Assembly (NCBI RefSeq): GCF_042675965.1
Contig: NZ_JBHTKJ010000008.1
Span: 1 to 64,000, forward strand
Direction of reading: 5' to 3'
Length of the DNA: 64,000 nucleotides
Source of the DNA: Virgibacillus_R byunsanensis
Lineage (GTDB): Bacteria; Bacillota; Bacilli; Bacillales; Amphibacillaceae
Made by a program: the position numbers and the translations under genes. The notes under the pieces are model-generated. The model saw only the letters and a list, made by a program, of their open reading frames with translations. It was not told the DNA's origin and did no database searches. Every line of letters starts with the position of its first letter. Position 1 is the first letter of the stretch. Shown piece by piece: positions 1 through 8,543 of the stretch.

Positions 1-66
1 TTGAGGAAAGGTCCCCTCCTACTTGACCCATTAAGGCTTGGCGATAAGCCAAGTTTTCTAATGTTT
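1..66 (+). repeat. Partial copy of ~90-bp dispersed repeat (family R3)
   Basis: Positions 27-60 (CCATTAAGGCTTGGCGATAA followed by GCCAAGTTTTCTA) nearly match 25128-25158 and the reverse complement of 25497-25530. Only the distal half of the repeat is present here, and the left part may lie outside the window. No gene is visible in it. Confidence 0.7.
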
Positions 67-88
67 AGGGTAAGTGGAGCTGGAAAAT

Positions 89-582
89 TAATCAACAGGT
101 GGGGTAATTGATCAAGAGGCGGGGGAATCATTCAAGAGAGTGCTGTAATCGATCAAGAGGCGAGGAAATCGATCAACGGAGTGCTGTAATCGATCAAGAG
201 GCAAGGTAATCGATCAACGGAGATGAAAATTGATCAAGAGGCTGGGGAATCGATCAAGAGGGATGAAAATCGATCAAGAGGCAGGGAAATCGATCAACGG
301 AGACGAAAATCGATCAAGAGGCGAGGAAATCGATCAACGGAGACGAAAATCGATCAAGGATAGTGGAAAATCGATCAAGAGAGTGCTGTAATCGATCAAG
401 AGGAGTAAAAATCGATCAAGAGGCAAGATAATCGATCAACAGAGACGAAAATCGATCAAGGGTAGTGGAAAATCGATCAAGAGAGTGCTGTAATCGATCA
501 AGAGGGATGAAAATCGATCATGAGGCAAGGAAATCGATCAACAGCTACAATTATAGATCAAAATCCACTCATTATAGATTAA
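89..582 (+). repeat. Phased array of ~25 GATC-core repeats, period 20-21 bp
   Basis: Cores of the form TCGATCAA recur at about 89, 109, 129, 150, 170, 191, then exactly every 20 bp to 351, then 372, 393, 413, 433, 453, 474, 495, 515, 535, 555 and a degenerate one at 576. The 11-13 nt between cores vary among a few variants (gaggcgagg, cggagacg, gagagtgctg). The region from 1 to 612 holds no gene. The array sits beyond the 3' end and terminator of the S9 peptidase gene. It shares its core with the array at 42659-43240 and its period with the one at 16371-16500. The function is unknown. Confidence 0.93.
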
Positions 583-612
583 TAGTACGCCATCTCTAAT
601 TAACCCAAACCA

Positions 613-650
613 GCAAAAAAAGCTGACGCACCCATTACGGGCACGTCAGC
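613..650 (-). terminator. Rho-independent terminator of the S9 peptidase gene
   Basis: Read on the minus strand, the stem GCTGACG...CGTCAGC is followed by a run of seven T, 16 nt past the stop codon. Confidence 0.85.
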
Positions 651-665
651 CAATCTTCAGCAATC

Positions 666-2666
666 TTACAAGTATTCCTCAAACCAGCGGCAAATGTGGT
701 TTAAGCGTTCGATTCTCATTTCAGGCTTACCGCTTCGGCTTAGTTCATGGTTTGAACCAGGGAAGCGCACAAATTCAACTTCTTTCCGCAAGTGCTTCAG
801 CGTTATGAAAAGCTGTTCGCCTTGTTCAACTGGACAACGGAAGTCTTGTTCACCATGTAAAATTAACAATGGTGTCTCTACATTTTCGGCATATTTTAAT
901 GGCGAGATTTCCCATAGTTTAGTAGGGTCATCTAATAAGTTAAGACCATGCTCCCATTTCGTAAAGAAGAAACCAATGTCACTTACACCGTAGAAACTTA
1001 ACCAGTTGGAAATAGAACGTTGTGTAACAGCTGCTTTAAATCGGTTTGTATGGCCGACAATCCAGTTTGTCATAAAGCCGCCATAGCTTCCGCCTGTAAC
1101 TCCCAGACGATCTTCATCGATAAAGTCATACGCATCAAGTACATAATCAACTGCACGCATTAAGTCGGTATAGTCTTTTCCGCCATAATCGGTACGACAT
1201 GCGTCAACGAATTCCTGTCCGTATCCATGGCTTCCACGTGGGTTAGTGTATAGGACAACATACCCTTTTGCTGCTAGTAATTGCATTTCATGGAAAAATG
1301 TTTGACCATACATCGCATGTGGTCCACCATGAATTTCTAAAACGAATGGGTGTTTCTTGCCTTCTTCAAAGCCATAAGGACGTAACAACCATCCTTGGAT
1401 TTCCCATCCATCTTCAGCTGTTATCGTTAAGGTTTCTGGTTCACTTAAGGAAACCTCGCTTAGGAAATCTGTATTGGAATTTGTTAGTCGTACTAATTCG
1501 CTATCCTGCTTTAGTTGATAAAAATTACATGGATTTGTTGGTGTACTGATTCCTAGAACAAAGGAATCATTAACTTCATTATAGGAAAAACCAAATACAT
1601 GATTTTCATCTTTGTAGAGTACTTCCAATTCGCTGTTTAATGTTACTTGATACAAGCCAGTTGCACCAAAATCAGTTCCTATGAAGAATAGTTTATTCTC
1701 ATCTTTAGACCAAACAGGCCCTGTAGTTGATTGACCTAACCTGGTATCTCCGATCATTGAATCACCAAGTTGCATATCCCATTCCTTACTTAAACAGTAA
1801 CGCTCGCTAGTTGCTACATCAAATACGTACAATTCATTTAAAGTTGCACCCATGTACGCATACTCATGTCCAAAACTAGCAATTTTATTACCACTAGGCG
1901 AAAAACATGCGCTGTTATAGGCTCCTTCTCCATCCGTCAGTTTTACTACTTCCTTGGTGGTTAGGTTTATTGTAAACAGATCATTTATAAGTTCATAATC
2001 TGCTTCGACATTGAGGTTGGCAGTAAATAATACTAGATTTCCATCAGGTGAGATGTCTTCAACGTTATGGTGAGCATCAGCTGTCGTTAATTGCGTGAAT
2101 GATTCATTTTCTACATCCAATACAACGATTTGGCTGCGCTTATTATCGTGAAACCCTTGTGCGTCTGATTTATACTTTAATCGATTTACCACTAATGGTT
2201 GTTTACTTTTCTCTTCTTTTTCTTTTTGTCGTTCTTCGTTTGAATGTTCCTTCTGGTTTTCTACATCATCGTCTTGATCTAGTGAGGCACTGAAAATAAT
2301 GTGCTTTCCATCTTTCGACCACTCGGGGCTTGTCGCACCGTTTTTAAATGTGGTAAGCTGTTTTGCCTCCCCCCCCTCTGTTGATAACAACCAAAGCTGT
2401 GGAAGGCCACTTCTACTAGACTGAAATACTACTTTTTTTCCATCTGGTGAAAAGCGGGGATTACTGTTCTTTTCTCCGAATGTCCATTGCTTCGCATCAC
2501 TTTCATGTAAAGACTGAAAAAAGATATTCGATTCATAATCATTATTCTCTGTTGCTTTTGTTGATACATAAGCATATGCACTTCCATCAGGGGTCAACTG
2601 AGGGTCACTATGTACAGAAATGTTGGTTAAATCCTCTGCGATTAAAGCACGTTTATCTTTACTCAT
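666..2666 (-). CDS. yuxL: S9 family prolyl-oligopeptidase-type peptidase (YuxL-like)
   Basis: This 666-residue cytoplasmic serine peptidase is of the acylaminoacyl-peptidase type. The N-terminal ~400 residues are a WD/PD40-like beta-propeller with repeated SPDGKK/WSKD motifs. The C-terminal ~250 residues are an alpha/beta hydrolase with nucleophile S527 in GGSYGG, D608 in LHGEQD and H640 in GSNHE, so the triad is intact. An oxyanion motif HGGPH precedes it. Length and order match B. subtilis YuxL (about 657 aa). A lysine/glutamate-rich insert near residues 130-160 is a local low-complexity loop. The start is ATG at 2666 with AGGAGG about 7 nt upstream. It is monocistronic with its own terminator. 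The family releases amino acids from short or N-acylated peptides; the in vivo substrate is unknown. Confidence 0.93.
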   Translation of the reverse strand: MSKDKRALIAEDLTNISVHSDPQLTPDGSAYAYVSTKATENNDYESNIFFQSLHESDAKQWTFGEKNSNPRFSPDGKKVVFQSSRSGLPQLWLLSTEGGEAKQLTTFKNGATSPEWSKDGKHIIFSASLDQDDDVENQKEHSNEERQKEKEEKSKQPLVVNRLKYKSDAQGFHDNKRSQIVVLDVENESFTQLTTADAHHNVEDISPDGNLVLFTANLNVEADYELINDLFTINLTTKEVVKLTDGEGAYNSACFSPSGNKIASFGHEYAYMGATLNELYVFDVATSERYCLSKEWDMQLGDSMIGDTRLGQSTTGPVWSKDENKLFFIGTDFGATGLYQVTLNSELEVLYKDENHVFGFSYNEVNDSFVLGISTPTNPCNFYQLKQDSELVRLTNSNTDFLSEVSLSEPETLTITAEDGWEIQGWLLRPYGFEEGKKHPFVLEIHGGPHAMYGQTFFHEMQLLAAKGYVVLYTNPRGSHGYGQEFVDACRTDYGGKDYTDLMRAVDYVLDAYDFIDEDRLGVTGGSYGGFMTNWIVGHTNRFKAAVTQRSISNWLSFYGVSDIGFFFTKWEHGLNLLDDPTKLWEISPLKYAENVETPLLILHGEQDFRCPVEQGEQLFITLKHLRKEVEFVRFPGSNHELSRSGKPEMRIERLNHICRWFEEYL

Positions 2667-2744
2667 AAAAAAGCCCTCCTAGGCGATATAGATTTACTAA
2701 AGTTCTTATAATTCTAAACTATTTCGAATGACGAATCAATTAGG

Positions 2745-3275
2745 TTAAACTAATTTTTGCAATTTTGTTTCTTGTCTTACGTTGTTTAGAAAAGCTCTCA
2801 ATTCTTTCGGTTTTTTGAAAATTAGAATGTTTGTATCTTGAAGGTCTGCTAACCGTTCATAGATAGCAGGAGTTTTAATCTTGTTAAACTGAAGAATCCA
2901 TTGGAAAAACTCCCAGTCCAATTTTTCAGGACAGTCTTTTCCCATATCTGGTCGTGTTATATTGCGGTATTTAATTCTTCGCTTGGTATTTCCGTACAGA
3001 CATCTAAACGTGGGATAATGTAAGAATATGACGGTGTCTGCTATTTGCAATCGTAAATCCATTGTACTTCCATAGTTTCCGTCGATAATCCAAGTTTCTT
3101 TATTTAAGATATGATTTTGTTCCTCTATCAATGCATCACGTTGGATTGGAGTCCAACCAGGCTTCCAAAAAATAGCATCCAAATGATAAACAGGAATAGT
3201 AACTATAGAACCTATTTCTTTAGCTAATGTAGATTTTCCAGCACCACCATTACCGATTATGGCAATTTTTCTCAT
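2745..3275 (-). CDS. P-loop nucleotide kinase-like protein (FlaR/topology-modulation family)
   Basis: A 176-residue P-loop protein with Walker A GNGGAGKST near the N-terminus, followed by HLDAIFWKPGW and IIDGNYGST. These signatures are typical of adenylate-kinase-like proteins annotated as DNA topology modulation protein FlaR. The family is thought to phosphorylate a small molecule or nucleotide, but the substrate is not established and the topology name is historical. ATG at 3275 is preferred over the in-frame GTG at 3284 because an AGGTGG ribosome site lies 5 nt upstream of it. It stands alone between yuxL and dat on the same strand. The lid region KRRIKYRNITRPDMG carries the basic residues expected for phosphate binding. 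Confidence 0.8.
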   Translation of the reverse strand: MRKIAIIGNGGAGKSTLAKEIGSIVTIPVYHLDAIFWKPGWTPIQRDALIEEQNHILNKETWIIDGNYGSTMDLRLQIADTVIFLHYPTFRCLYGNTKRRIKYRNITRPDMGKDCPEKLDWEFFQWILQFNKIKTPAIYERLADLQDTNILIFKKPKELRAFLNNVRQETKLQKLV

Positions 3276-3344
3276 ACGCACCACCTACATAAAAGGATTT
3301 TCTAACAGAAGAATTATCTTAACATAATTTTCGGAAAATCACAC

Positions 3345-3380
3345 AAAAAAGAAAACCTTTTGTGCAGGTGACAAAAGGTT
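3345..3380 (-). terminator. Terminator of dat
   Basis: Stem AACCTTTTGT / ACAAAAGGTT. On the minus strand it is followed by a T-rich tract, starting at the dat stop codon. Confidence 0.8.
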
Positions 3381-4254
3381 AAACAGATTGATTAATTTTA
3401 TTTATTTTAATAGAAGCATCTTCTTCATATTTTTGTTGTAGTTGCTTGGTAATAGTACCTGGCTTCCCATTCTTTATAGTCGTATTATCGACCTTTACGA
3501 TTGGCATAATTTCCGAAGTACTACTAGATAAAAATAGTTCGTCTGCCATTGCAATGTCCTCGACAGAAAATCCTTCTTCCATAAAAGGGATATTTAGATC
3601 TGAGACAAATTTTTCAACACGCATGCGTACACATCCATGTAGTATTCTATTTGTTGCTGGATGGGTATACACTTTTCCATCTTTAACAAGGTAAACATTA
3701 GCAGCGCTGCATTCCGTTATCAAACCATCCATGTGTAAAATAGCTTCATAGCAATTATTTTCTTTTGCCTCTTGTTTTGCTAGAACGTTTGGTAACAGAT
3801 TCAAACTTTTGATAAAACAATATTCCCAACGAACGTCTCGTGCAGTAATGGTAGATACACCATTTTCTAAATTTGCTAGGTTACGAGATAGGTCTTGTGC
3901 ATATGCATAAAAGTTCGCTGATACATCTGAAGGAAAAATATGATCGCGTGGAGCGGACCCTCTTGATACTTGCAGATAGACTTTTCCATCTTCTTTCATA
4001 TTGTTTCGTTCCAGTAGTTCCAGTAATAAATCATTAATTTCTTCTTTTGTAAATGGAAGTGTAATTTTAATTGCCTCTGCTGAACGGAATAATCGATCCA
4101 CATGTTCGGTGAGTAGATAGTAATTTCCATTGTATATACGAATTACTTCATAAACCCCATCACCAAACTGCAAACCACGTTCTTCAAATGGGTACTTCAA
4201 ATTATCACGATGTGTGAATTTTGTTTGTGACAAAATAATTGGGTATACAGACAT
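3379..4254 (-). CDS. dat: D-amino-acid transaminase
   Basis: A fold-type IV PLP aminotransferase of 291 residues that interconverts D-alanine/2-oxoglutarate and D-glutamate/pyruvate, supplying D-Glu and D-Ala for peptidoglycan. The catalytic lysine is K149 in FIKSLNLLPNVLAK. The early RGLQFGDGVYEV and late ITECSAANVY and SSTSEI motifs, which bind PLP phosphate, are all present. Length fits bacillar Dat (about 280-290 aa). The open frame extends upstream to 4323, but ATG 4254 has an AGGAGG site 8 nt before it and starts with the family-typical N-terminus. It is divergent from fnr, and the intergenic gap holds an FNR-box palindrome that could also affect this promoter. Branched-chain aminotransferases share the fold, but the motif set favours Dat. 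Confidence 0.92.
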   Translation of the reverse strand: MSVYPIILSQTKFTHRDNLKYPFEERGLQFGDGVYEVIRIYNGNYYLLTEHVDRLFRSAEAIKITLPFTKEEINDLLLELLERNNMKEDGKVYLQVSRGSAPRDHIFPSDVSANFYAYAQDLSRNLANLENGVSTITARDVRWEYCFIKSLNLLPNVLAKQEAKENNCYEAILHMDGLITECSAANVYLVKDGKVYTHPATNRILHGCVRMRVEKFVSDLNIPFMEEGFSVEDIAMADELFLSSSTSEIMPIVKVDNTTIKNGKPGTITKQLQQKYEEDASIKINKINQSV

Positions 4255-4339
4255 TTTCACAGCCTCCTTAAAGCTTATGAATAGTTTATACTTTCTAAAA
4301 ACGCTTGTAAATGGTTGATTCACTATTTAGTGATAAAAA

Positions 4340-4355
4340 AGTGATATCTATCACT
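4340..4355 (+). promoter_or_regulatory. FNR/CRP-type box upstream of fnr
   Basis: AGTGATATCTATCACT matches the TGTGA-N6-TCACA palindrome with arms GTGA and TCAC exactly 6 nt apart. It is about 60 bp upstream of the fnr start and 85 bp upstream of dat. It suggests autoregulation by the adjacent Fnr; this is inferred, not shown. Confidence 0.7.
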
Positions 4356-4412
4356 GAGATTATTTTTGAGTTCGATATAATAAGGGTATTCAACAAAAGG
4401 ATGTGGTGTTTG

Positions 4413-5102
4413 ATGGAACCTTTATTAAGTCGACTAGAATCCTATGATTATGACATACTTATGGCTAACTCCAAACAAATATCGGTAGGTAAAGGTGAGT
4501 ATATTTTTAAAGAAGGAGATCCATCAAACTATTTATATTTCGTACTAAAAGGTGAAATTCGTATCTTTAAATATTTGGGAAAACATAAAGAAATAACTAT
4601 TTTTACGCGTGGTAAACAGGATGGATTTGGTGAAATCGGTATATTTAGTGGTGAGAAGTATTCTAATTCTGCATTAGCCCAAAAGGACAGCCTCCTATGT
4701 TGTATATCAAAAAAAGATATTGAAACCATTCTGTCCCATAATGGTAGATTAGGCATACATGTAACCCAGTGGCTTGCTGAATCATTAGAAGCAAGCAAGG
4801 CCAAAATGCGTGATTTTATTGCATTTGGTTCAGAAGGGGCTGTCGCCTCTGTATTTGTTAGGTATTCAAATATGTATGGGATAGTTACCCCTGAAGGCAT
4901 TCGTATTACAGAACCAATCATGATCCGGGATATTAGCAAACATATTGGAATTTCCAGAGAAACAGTAAGTCGAATTATTAATAAATGGAAAGAAGAAGGT
5001 ATTATTTCAAATAACAATAAATACTTTCTATTAAAAAATGTAGATTACTTTAAAGAACTACTCTTTTGTGAAAACTGTGGTGTGGAGAATTGCGTCATAT
5101 AA
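4413..5102 (+). CDS. fnr: Fnr, oxygen-sensing 4Fe-4S Crp-family regulator
   Basis: A 229-residue Crp/Fnr transcription factor. The cyclic-nucleotide-type sensor fold spans about 10-125 (GEYIFKEGDPSNYLYFVLKGEI), the dimer helix follows to about 145, and the C-terminal winged HTH contains HIGISRETVSRIINKWKEEG. The protein ends with C219, C222 and C227 (CX2CX4C). This is the spacing of C227/C230/C235 that carries the 4Fe-4S cluster in B. subtilis Fnr, and D134 is placed like its fourth ligand D141. It is therefore expected to activate anaerobic respiration genes when the cluster is intact. ATG 4413 is chosen because upstream in-frame codons back to 4311 run through the FNR box. No nar genes are adjacent, unlike the B. 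subtilis narK-fnr arrangement. Confidence 0.9.
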   Translation: MEPLLSRLESYDYDILMANSKQISVGKGEYIFKEGDPSNYLYFVLKGEIRIFKYLGKHKEITIFTRGKQDGFGEIGIFSGEKYSNSALAQKDSLLCCISKKDIETILSHNGRLGIHVTQWLAESLEASKAKMRDFIAFGSEGAVASVFVRYSNMYGIVTPEGIRITEPIMIRDISKHIGISRETVSRIINKWKEEGIISNNNKYFLLKNVDYFKELLFCENCGVENCVI

Positions 5103-5165
5103 GGGTAAGGCTGTAATCATAAACGTAAATAGATTACAGCCTAATAAAAAAATAATAGTTTACTA

Positions 5166-5194
5166 TTGATTACTATCCAATGAGTTGTTATAAT
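5166..5194 (+). promoter_or_regulatory. SigA promoter for the tRNA-Gly unit
   Basis: A TTGATT -35 and a perfect TATAAT -10 are separated by 17 bp. They lie about 47 bp upstream of the tRNA half and 200 bp upstream of the intact tRNA-Gly. No other gene follows before the tRNA. Confidence 0.75.
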
Positions 5195-5240
5195 AAGAAT
5201 CGTTCACCAAAAAAGGACAAGAAACGCACTTCTTTATCAT

Positions 5241-5271
5241 GCGGGTGTAGTTTAGTGGTAAAACCTCAGCC
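5241..5271 (+). pseudogene. Truncated tRNA-Gly (5' half only)
   Basis: These 31 nt are identical to the 5' end of the intact tRNA-Gly at 5395, from the acceptor strand through the D-arm to the 5' side of the anticodon stem. Then the sequence diverges. The identity extends 8 nt upstream of the tRNA, giving a 39-nt direct repeat (5233-5271 and 5387-5425) with a 154-bp offset. It lacks an anticodon and cannot fold as a tRNA. Confidence 0.9.
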
Positions 5272-5394
5272 ACGAGCAAAACATCCACCGAGTAAGTTTC
5301 GAGTTGCCCCGAAGCATGGACAACCTTGAATATGCTAGTAGATGTAGGGGCATGTCAGTACGTGAACAAAATGCAATAATAAATCTTTTATCAT

Positions 5395-5468
5395 GCGGGT
5401 GTAGTTTAGTGGTAAAACCTCAGCCTTCCAAGCTGATGATGAGGGTTCGATTCCCTTCACCCGCTCCA
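5395..5468 (+). tRNA. tRNA-Gly (anticodon UCC)
   Basis: A 74-nt cloverleaf read by hand. Acceptor GCGGGTG pairs with CACCCGC. The D-arm is GTTT/AAAC, the anticodon stem TCAGC/GCTGA has loop CTTCCAA (anticodon TCC at 34-36), and the T-arm contains GTTCGATTC. The discriminator is T and CCA is encoded. It reads GGA and GGG codons. It is transcribed from the promoter at 5166 and followed by a strong terminator. Confidence 0.95.
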
Positions 5469-5480
5469 TACATATGTCTT

Positions 5481-5526
5481 AACGCAGTGTTTCGTAATAA
5501 CTAATTTACGAAGTGTTGCGTTTTTC
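5481..5526 (+). terminator. Terminator of the tRNA-Gly unit
   Basis: A long stem, AACGCAgtgTTTCGTAA pairing with TTACGAAgtgTTGCGTT, is followed by a T run. Confidence 0.85.
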
Positions 5527-5651
5527 ATTTTCTCCAAAAAACCCCACATTCCCTAAAATAGAAACCCATATAATAACACTTCACTTGAATTAAACTTCTC
5601 TAGAATAGTATTCTAAAGAGACATACAAATTAAAAAGTTGAGGGATTTAAG

Positions 5652-7355
5652 ATGAAACAATTAATGCAGCAACTTACACAAATGGATGGAAAAGGATATA
5701 AAGCGTATAAAAGTGTTCAAGGTCACTACACATTTGATGATTTTGATTTATATATAGATTATGTGCAAGGTGATCCATTTGCGACTCCTTCTAAAATTCG
5801 TGTAACAATTCCAAGTGATAAACGTCCAATTAAGGATGAGTGGCTTCAGACATATGCACGAAAGGTAGCTACAGAAGATGCGCTTGCTCGTGTTATTGGG
5901 AAAGCTGTTTCAAGTGACAAACCTTTCATTAAAGGGTCTGGCAAAAGTGGACAGATTCTTTTTGATAAACCTGACCAGGAAATTCTGGAACGAAGTGCTG
6001 TACAAATTACTCCAAACAGGACAACTGTGTGCATATCCGTTGGGCTTCCTGCAAATGGACGTCGAATTAATGGAAAAGAAGCTGAAAAACTATTTTCCCA
6101 GGCAATCCCGAGCATTATAAACAACTCTATTTTCACTATTACCGATGCACAAATTAACAAAGCTGTTGAGCTCGCTGACCAACAGGAAGCAATTCGTAAG
6201 GAAATGCATAAGCATAACTGGATTGCTTTTATTGCTAATGGTTCTATTTTACCAAGAGAAAGCGGGATAAGTAATCGTCCACTGAAAAATGCGGTACCTT
6301 TTCAAAGCCCTGCTGAAAATGAGGTGACGATTCGTATTCCATATCAATCTGAACCGTTAAAAGGGATGGCGATCAAAAAGGGAATTACATTAATCGTTGG
6401 TGGAGGTTACCATGGAAAGAGTACCATTTTGCAAGCAATTGAACGTGGTGTATACCCTCATTTAAAAGGCGACGGTCGGGAGTATGTTTTAACCGACCCT
6501 GATGCTGTGAAGATTCGTGCTGAAGATGGAAGGCAGGTTACAGGTGTGAATATCTCACCATTCATTACTAATTTGCCACACAAGCAGAATACGCAGGTTT
6601 TTTCAACAGAAAATGCAAGTGGCAGCACGTCACAGGCAGCTAATGTGATGGAAGCATTGGAAGCTGGTGCAACTACATTATTAATTGATGAGGATACAAG
6701 TGCGACGAACTTTATGATTCGTGATCATCGAATGCAGCAGTTAGTAAGTAAAAATAAAGAGCCAATCACCCCATTTATTGATAAAATAAAACAAATGCGG
6801 GATCAACTGGATGTGTCTACCATACTCGTTATGGGTGGATCAGGTGATTATTTTTCTGTAGCAGATCGAGTTATCATGATGGAGGCATATATTCCACATG
6901 ATGTCACCTCAAAAGCAACGGAGATTATGGAAAAATACCCGATCGAACGTGATGCAACAGCTGAAGAGGTGTTTGGTGACATTTCAGCTAGATATTTTCA
7001 ACAAAATACCCTACAAACGAAAAAAGGTAATCGAGAGAAGACGCAGGCAAAAGGCTTAACAAAGATTTTAATGGGACGCACCGATATAACGTTTGATAGT
7101 ACCGAGCAATTAGTTGATGCTTCACAAACACGTATGATTGCTGAAATCATACAATTTCTAGATCGAACCAATGGTCTTGGACAGAAATCACTATATGAAT
7201 TATTAGATGAAATAGATGAGCAAATGAACAAAAAGGGTTTAGCGTCGTTTACCACCTTTAAAAATCAGCATCCTGGTGATATTGCACGTCCACGACGCTA
7301 TGAAATTGCAGCTGTCCTGAACCGGATTCGGACAGCCACTGTTAAACAAAAATAG
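5652..7355 (+). CDS. ABC-class ATPase domain protein (COG3044 family)
   Basis: A 567-residue stand-alone ATPase of the predicted ABC-class family (ABC_ATPase). Walker A is GGGYHGKST near residue 250, with a Walker B-like TTLLIDEDTSATNFM near residue 340 and ILVMGGSGDYFSVADRVIMMEAY further on. There are no membrane segments. The N-terminal third (GHYTFDDFDLYIDYVQGDPFATPSKIRV) is the conserved family module. The biochemical role is not established; a trypanosome relative is reported as an RNA-binding protein, which suggests nucleic-acid work but proves nothing here. A spaced GAGGG ribosome site precedes the ATG. It is followed after 16 nt by queG, so co-transcription with queG-ogt is likely. 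Confidence 0.85.
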   Translation: MKQLMQQLTQMDGKGYKAYKSVQGHYTFDDFDLYIDYVQGDPFATPSKIRVTIPSDKRPIKDEWLQTYARKVATEDALARVIGKAVSSDKPFIKGSGKSGQILFDKPDQEILERSAVQITPNRTTVCISVGLPANGRRINGKEAEKLFSQAIPSIINNSIFTITDAQINKAVELADQQEAIRKEMHKHNWIAFIANGSILPRESGISNRPLKNAVPFQSPAENEVTIRIPYQSEPLKGMAIKKGITLIVGGGYHGKSTILQAIERGVYPHLKGDGREYVLTDPDAVKIRAEDGRQVTGVNISPFITNLPHKQNTQVFSTENASGSTSQAANVMEALEAGATTLLIDEDTSATNFMIRDHRMQQLVSKNKEPITPFIDKIKQMRDQLDVSTILVMGGSGDYFSVADRVIMMEAYIPHDVTSKATEIMEKYPIERDATAEEVFGDISARYFQQNTLQTKKGNREKTQAKGLTKILMGRTDITFDSTEQLVDASQTRMIAEIIQFLDRTNGLGQKSLYELLDEIDEQMNKKGLASFTTFKNQHPGDIARPRRYEIAAVLNRIRTATVKQK

Positions 7356-7371
7356 AAGGGAGGGTAATTGT

Positions 7372-8520
7372 ATGAATACCGATCAGCTAAAACAAGAGAT
7401 TATTGCCTACAGCAAAGAAATAGGTATTGATAAAATTGGCTTTGCTTCAGCTGATGTGTTTGGCGAATTAAAAGAAAGACTTAGACGCCAGCAATCATTA
7501 CAGTATCAGTCAGGCTTTGAAAAAGGGTCAGTGGAAGAACGTACAGAACCACAACGATTATTGCCTGAAGCACAATCGATACTCTCGATTGCAATTGCCT
7601 ATCCATCCCGAATGAAGGATCCACCAAAAAGTACAAAAGCAGAACGTCGCGGAATTTTTTGCCGTGCATCATGGGGAACAGATTATCATGTTATATTACG
7701 TGATCGCCTGGAGAAGCTATCTGCTTTCATTAAAGAAAAAGTTCCAGATGTAGAAAATAAACTGATGGTTGATACAGGCGAGTTATCCGATCGTGCAGTT
7801 GCAGAACGTGCTGGAATTGGCTTCAGTGGAAAAAATACGGCAATTATTACACCGGAGTTTGGCTCATATGTTTATTTAGGTGAGTTAATGACGAATATTC
7901 CATTTGTACCGGATGAACCAGTTGATGATAGTTGCGGAGAATGTACAAAATGTATTGACGCATGTCCTACTGGAGCGATTGTTCAGGGCGGTCAGTTAAA
8001 CGCCCAGCGCTGTATAGCATTTTTGACCCAAACAAAAGGCTTCCTGGAAGATGAGTATCGAACAAAGATTGGTAACCGGTTATATGGTTGTGACACATGC
8101 CAAGTTGTATGTCCGAAGAATAAGAAGATTGATTTTCATATTCACCCAGAATTGGAACCTGAGAACGAAATTAATAAACCAGTATTAAAGCCAATGCTGC
8201 GAATATCAAATCGGGACTTTAAAGAGACATATGGACATATTGCTGGTTCCTGGAGAGGGAAAAAGCCCTTGCAACGTAATGCATTAATCGCCCTTGGTCA
8301 TTATAAGGACAAAACAGCTGTTGATGAGATGATTGCTGTAATGAGTAATGACCCAAGGCCTGTCATCCGTGGAACAGCAGCATGGGCACTGGGTAAAATT
8401 GGTACAGATGAAGCCTTTACAGCAATTAAGAAATCCATGGAAAAAGAACAGGATGAACAAGTATTGTTTGAAATGGAAAAAGGACTGGACTTTCAACAAG
8501 AGCTGTCTGCGACGAAATAA
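7372..8520 (+). CDS. queG: Epoxyqueuosine reductase QueG
   Basis: A 382-residue cobalamin- and Fe-S-dependent enzyme that reduces epoxyqueuosine to queuosine at tRNA position 34. Two 4Fe-4S motifs are visible: C188-C191-C194-C198 (CGECTKCIDACP) and C240-C243-C247 (CDTCQVVCP). Upstream is MVDTGELSDRAVAERAGIGF containing the catalytic-type D134. The C-terminal ~100 residues form HEAT-like repeats (ALIALGHYKDKTAVDEMIAVM, TAAWALGKIG), as in bacillar QueG. The ATG start has a GGGAGGG site. It sits between the COG3044 ATPase and ogt in one directon. The other queuosine genes are not in this window. Confidence 0.95.
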   Translation: MNTDQLKQEIIAYSKEIGIDKIGFASADVFGELKERLRRQQSLQYQSGFEKGSVEERTEPQRLLPEAQSILSIAIAYPSRMKDPPKSTKAERRGIFCRASWGTDYHVILRDRLEKLSAFIKEKVPDVENKLMVDTGELSDRAVAERAGIGFSGKNTAIITPEFGSYVYLGELMTNIPFVPDEPVDDSCGECTKCIDACPTGAIVQGGQLNAQRCIAFLTQTKGFLEDEYRTKIGNRLYGCDTCQVVCPKNKKIDFHIHPELEPENEINKPVLKPMLRISNRDFKETYGHIAGSWRGKKPLQRNALIALGHYKDKTAVDEMIAVMSNDPRPVIRGTAAWALGKIGTDEAFTAIKKSMEKEQDEQVLFEMEKGLDFQQELSATK

Positions 8521-8543
8521 ATTCAGGAAAAGAGGAATTGTTG

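Noticed and set aside
89..582. CRISPR array
   Set aside because: Cores are only 7-10 nt and spacers 11-13 nt, far below CRISPR repeat and spacer sizes. No cas genes are near, and spacers are themselves reused variants.
5304..5504. Open frame of 66 codons over the tRNA-Gly region
   Set aside because: It runs through the tRNA gene and its terminator and has no ribosome site.
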